A stretch of 25,421 nucleotides of DNA from Conidiobolus incongruus B7586 (Eukaryota; Entomophthoromycota; Entomophthoromycetes; Entomophthorales; Conidiobolaceae), in NCBI GenBank assembly GCA_000697335.1, contig JNEM01016915.1, forward strand, positions 1 through 25,421, written 5' to 3'. Within the stretch, counting starts at the first letter, position 1, and each line of letters opens with the position of its first letter. A model generated the notes under the pieces. That model made no database searches, was not told where the DNA came from, and saw only the letters and a list, made by a program, of their open reading frames with translations. This document shows positions 23,511-25,421 of this stretch, one piece after another. Made by a program: the position numbers and the translations under genes.

Positions 23511-25421
23511 TTACAGATGGTCAAACTTTATCAGTATAGTTGACTATCATGGTAAATTGATTGATAACATATTAATCAATTTCGATCATATATCAAAAAA
23601 GTTTCAATTTATTTTATTTTTGAAAATTATTGAATCAATTAATTTAAAAAATACAAAAATATAAATAATTTTAATTCATTGAGCTTGTTTCAACTGAATT
23701 CATATTTAACTCATATCTCTAATGGATTTAATCTAGACTTGATATGTATTTCAGAATGTAATAACTTTAAAATATATATTTATATTATTAATCAAATATT
23801 TCTTTATTCAAATCGTATGTATATAGATCAACCTTTGATATGGCAAGGATATATTTATAATTTATCAATTCAAAAATTTTAAAATTTAGACCTAATTTTT
23901 TATTGAGTTTGAAGAATGCAAGAATTATTAGGTTAATAAAATGACATCAATTTATTATAGAATCATATTAATTAATCCATTTTACATAATAAATGTAACC
24001 CAGTCTGCATCAATCATCGCATTTTCCTGAGTTGTAATTTATAATAAATTACTCATTACATTACTACATTATTCAGATATTAATTTTATAGAGTTTATTA
24101 AATTATATTTTTATATCCTTTTAATTCATACTATCAGTTCAGATCATATATCTTAATCTTAATTTCAAAATCCACAGAAATTTTAATATTTTTAAAGAAT
24201 GTTCAATTTAAAATCATTATATCAATCAATATCCCTCAAAAGTTAAAAATGCCACTCTTATATTGTAATATATTAAATATTTCTATAGATTGTTGAAATT
24301 GAAATGTTTTTCATTAAAATATATTGATTCATAATGACCAACATTTTAACAATAATTGAGAATATAAAAGAATATATCATAATAAGATTAATCATTTATT
24401 TTATTATTTTGGTATTTAAAATATAGGACATTTTTGAGATTGAAAATAAATAATCATTTTGATGCATAATTTAAAATAATAGATATATTATATAAAATTA
24501 ATACTCTTTTTTATCATTAATAGCTTTTTATTATAATTTAGTAAATTTTATCACTTGAATCTTATTTTTTTTACTAAAAATAAAAACTTTTATAATTTAA
24601 TTAATTTAATTGATTAATATTTTCTTTCTTATAAATAAATTCTCCTTGATAAAGTTAAAATCTAGTAAATATATTAAATATAATAATATTTTACAATTAT
24701 TATTAAATTGAAAATATATTATACCTTTAATTTTATATACTTTATATTTTTTTTTAAATAAATAATAGATATTTTGAAATTATATTCAAAGCTTCAATTA
24801 ATAATAATTATATTTAAATAAAATAATATAAAACTTAATATTAATTAATATTCTAAAAAAATTAATTAAAAATGGCATATATTATTATAATTTATTATAA
24901 CCATAAATATTTACCTATTAAAATTTATAAAAAGGATTCTTGAATATAACTTTATATTTTGATTTGTATTTTAATAAAGAATTAAATAAATATTTATCAT
25001 TTAATAAATATAATAATTTACTTTAAAAAAACTTTGGTTTCTAACTATACATTAATAGGTTTTATTTTATCATATTTATTTTAGCTTATTTAAGCTTTAT
25101 TTAATTTATAAATTACTTATTTTAGAATTATTAATAAAATTTAAATTCTAATATATAATATACCTATATTATAAATATTAATATACCTTAATATCATTTT
25201 GATTAAAATAGATATTTTTAATATATTTTTTTATTTTATTAATAAATAAAAATTTAATAATTATAAATAATTTTTTTAACTTTAATATAAGATGTGTATA
25301 AGAGACAGGTATTATTTTTATATTTTTTTTATAAATTTTAAATTTTTTTAAAATTTATAATTTAAGATTTATTAATATTAAAATCAAAAACTTTTGATAA
25401 TTATTATTTAATTTAAATTTA
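23511..25421. other. AT-rich tail of the window
   Basis: No gene is supported. The open frame at 23679-23882 consists of AT-driven residues (I, Y, N, F, L) and is not taken as coding. From about 24380 onward the sequence is almost only A and T, like 21190-22430. A library adapter sequence sits at 25290-25308. Confidence 0.6.
25290..25308 (+). other. Tn5 mosaic end (transposase library adapter)
   Basis: AGATGTGTATAAGAGACAG is a perfect 19/19 match to the hyperactive Tn5 mosaic end used in tagmentation libraries. It stands inside almost pure A/T DNA, where a chance match is not credible. Its orientation means that sequence to its right (from 25309) was a library insert end. The bases to its left were joined by chimera formation or misassembly. 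No 9-bp target duplication is seen around it, so a genuine genomic Tn5 insertion is unlikely. Confidence 0.95.

Noticed and set aside
23679-23882. 67-codon open frame after the second GST relic
   Set aside because: Its residues (mainly I, Y, N, L, F, S) are those expected from random AT-rich DNA; no motif, promoter or homology is visible.
25290-25308. Genomic insertion of a natural Tn5-like transposon
   Set aside because: Only the engineered 19-bp mosaic end is present, with no transposase, no second end and no 9-bp duplication; a library artefact is far simpler.

Overview
The window looks like nuclear DNA from a fungus, probably an early-diverging lineage. The intergenic DNA is extremely A+T-rich and the genes are compact, with introns mostly about 48-80 bp. 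Two introns carry the exact branch point TACTAAC. The gene content fits: a Ras2/RasB-type GTPase, a CRIB-containing Ste20/PAK kinase, a CAT2-type carnitine acetyltransferase and eEF1B-gamma-like GST relics. The exact taxon cannot be fixed from the sequence. The standard genetic code is used, because the intact genes end in TAA or TAG at the expected C-termini and have no internal stops.

Layout. 1-3039: AT-rich DNA with a tRNA-Arg(ACG) at 324-396 and a TATA-like box near the Ras gene. 3040-3948 (+): a Ras-family GTPase of 193 aa in six exons, one of which appears to be only 2 nt long. 5068-5139 (-): tRNA-Glu(TTC). 6561-9020 (-): a Ste20/PAK kinase of 655 aa in ten exons, convergent with Ras. 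9021-12981: a long AT-rich gap containing a dinucleotide microsatellite. 12982-13467 (+): an intronless DM9/DUF3421 protein of 161 aa. 14569-16767 (-): a carnitine acetyltransferase of 627 aa in four exons, with a mitochondrial-type presequence. 18064-18135 (+): a second tRNA-Glu(TTC), identical to the first. 19430-20182 and 22865-23510 (+): two separate decayed genes for eEF1B-gamma-like GST-domain proteins. 23511-25421: AT-rich DNA that includes a perfect 19-bp Tn5 mosaic end (25290-25308), a sequencing-library adapter sequence.

How the genes relate. Ras GTPases and Ste20/PAK kinases act in the same polarity and morphogenesis network (Ras to Cdc42-GEF to Cdc42 to PAK). They are neighbours here but separately promoted and convergent, so this is context and not an operon. 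The carnitine acetyltransferase belongs to acetyl-unit shuttling, and the DM9 protein is probably a carbohydrate-binding or stress-related protein. I found no mobile element, CRISPR array or coordinated multi-gene system. The most unusual biology is the 2-nt exon interrupting the Ras switch I region. The most important data-quality point is the Tn5 mosaic end, which makes contiguity across about 25290-25308 doubtful.
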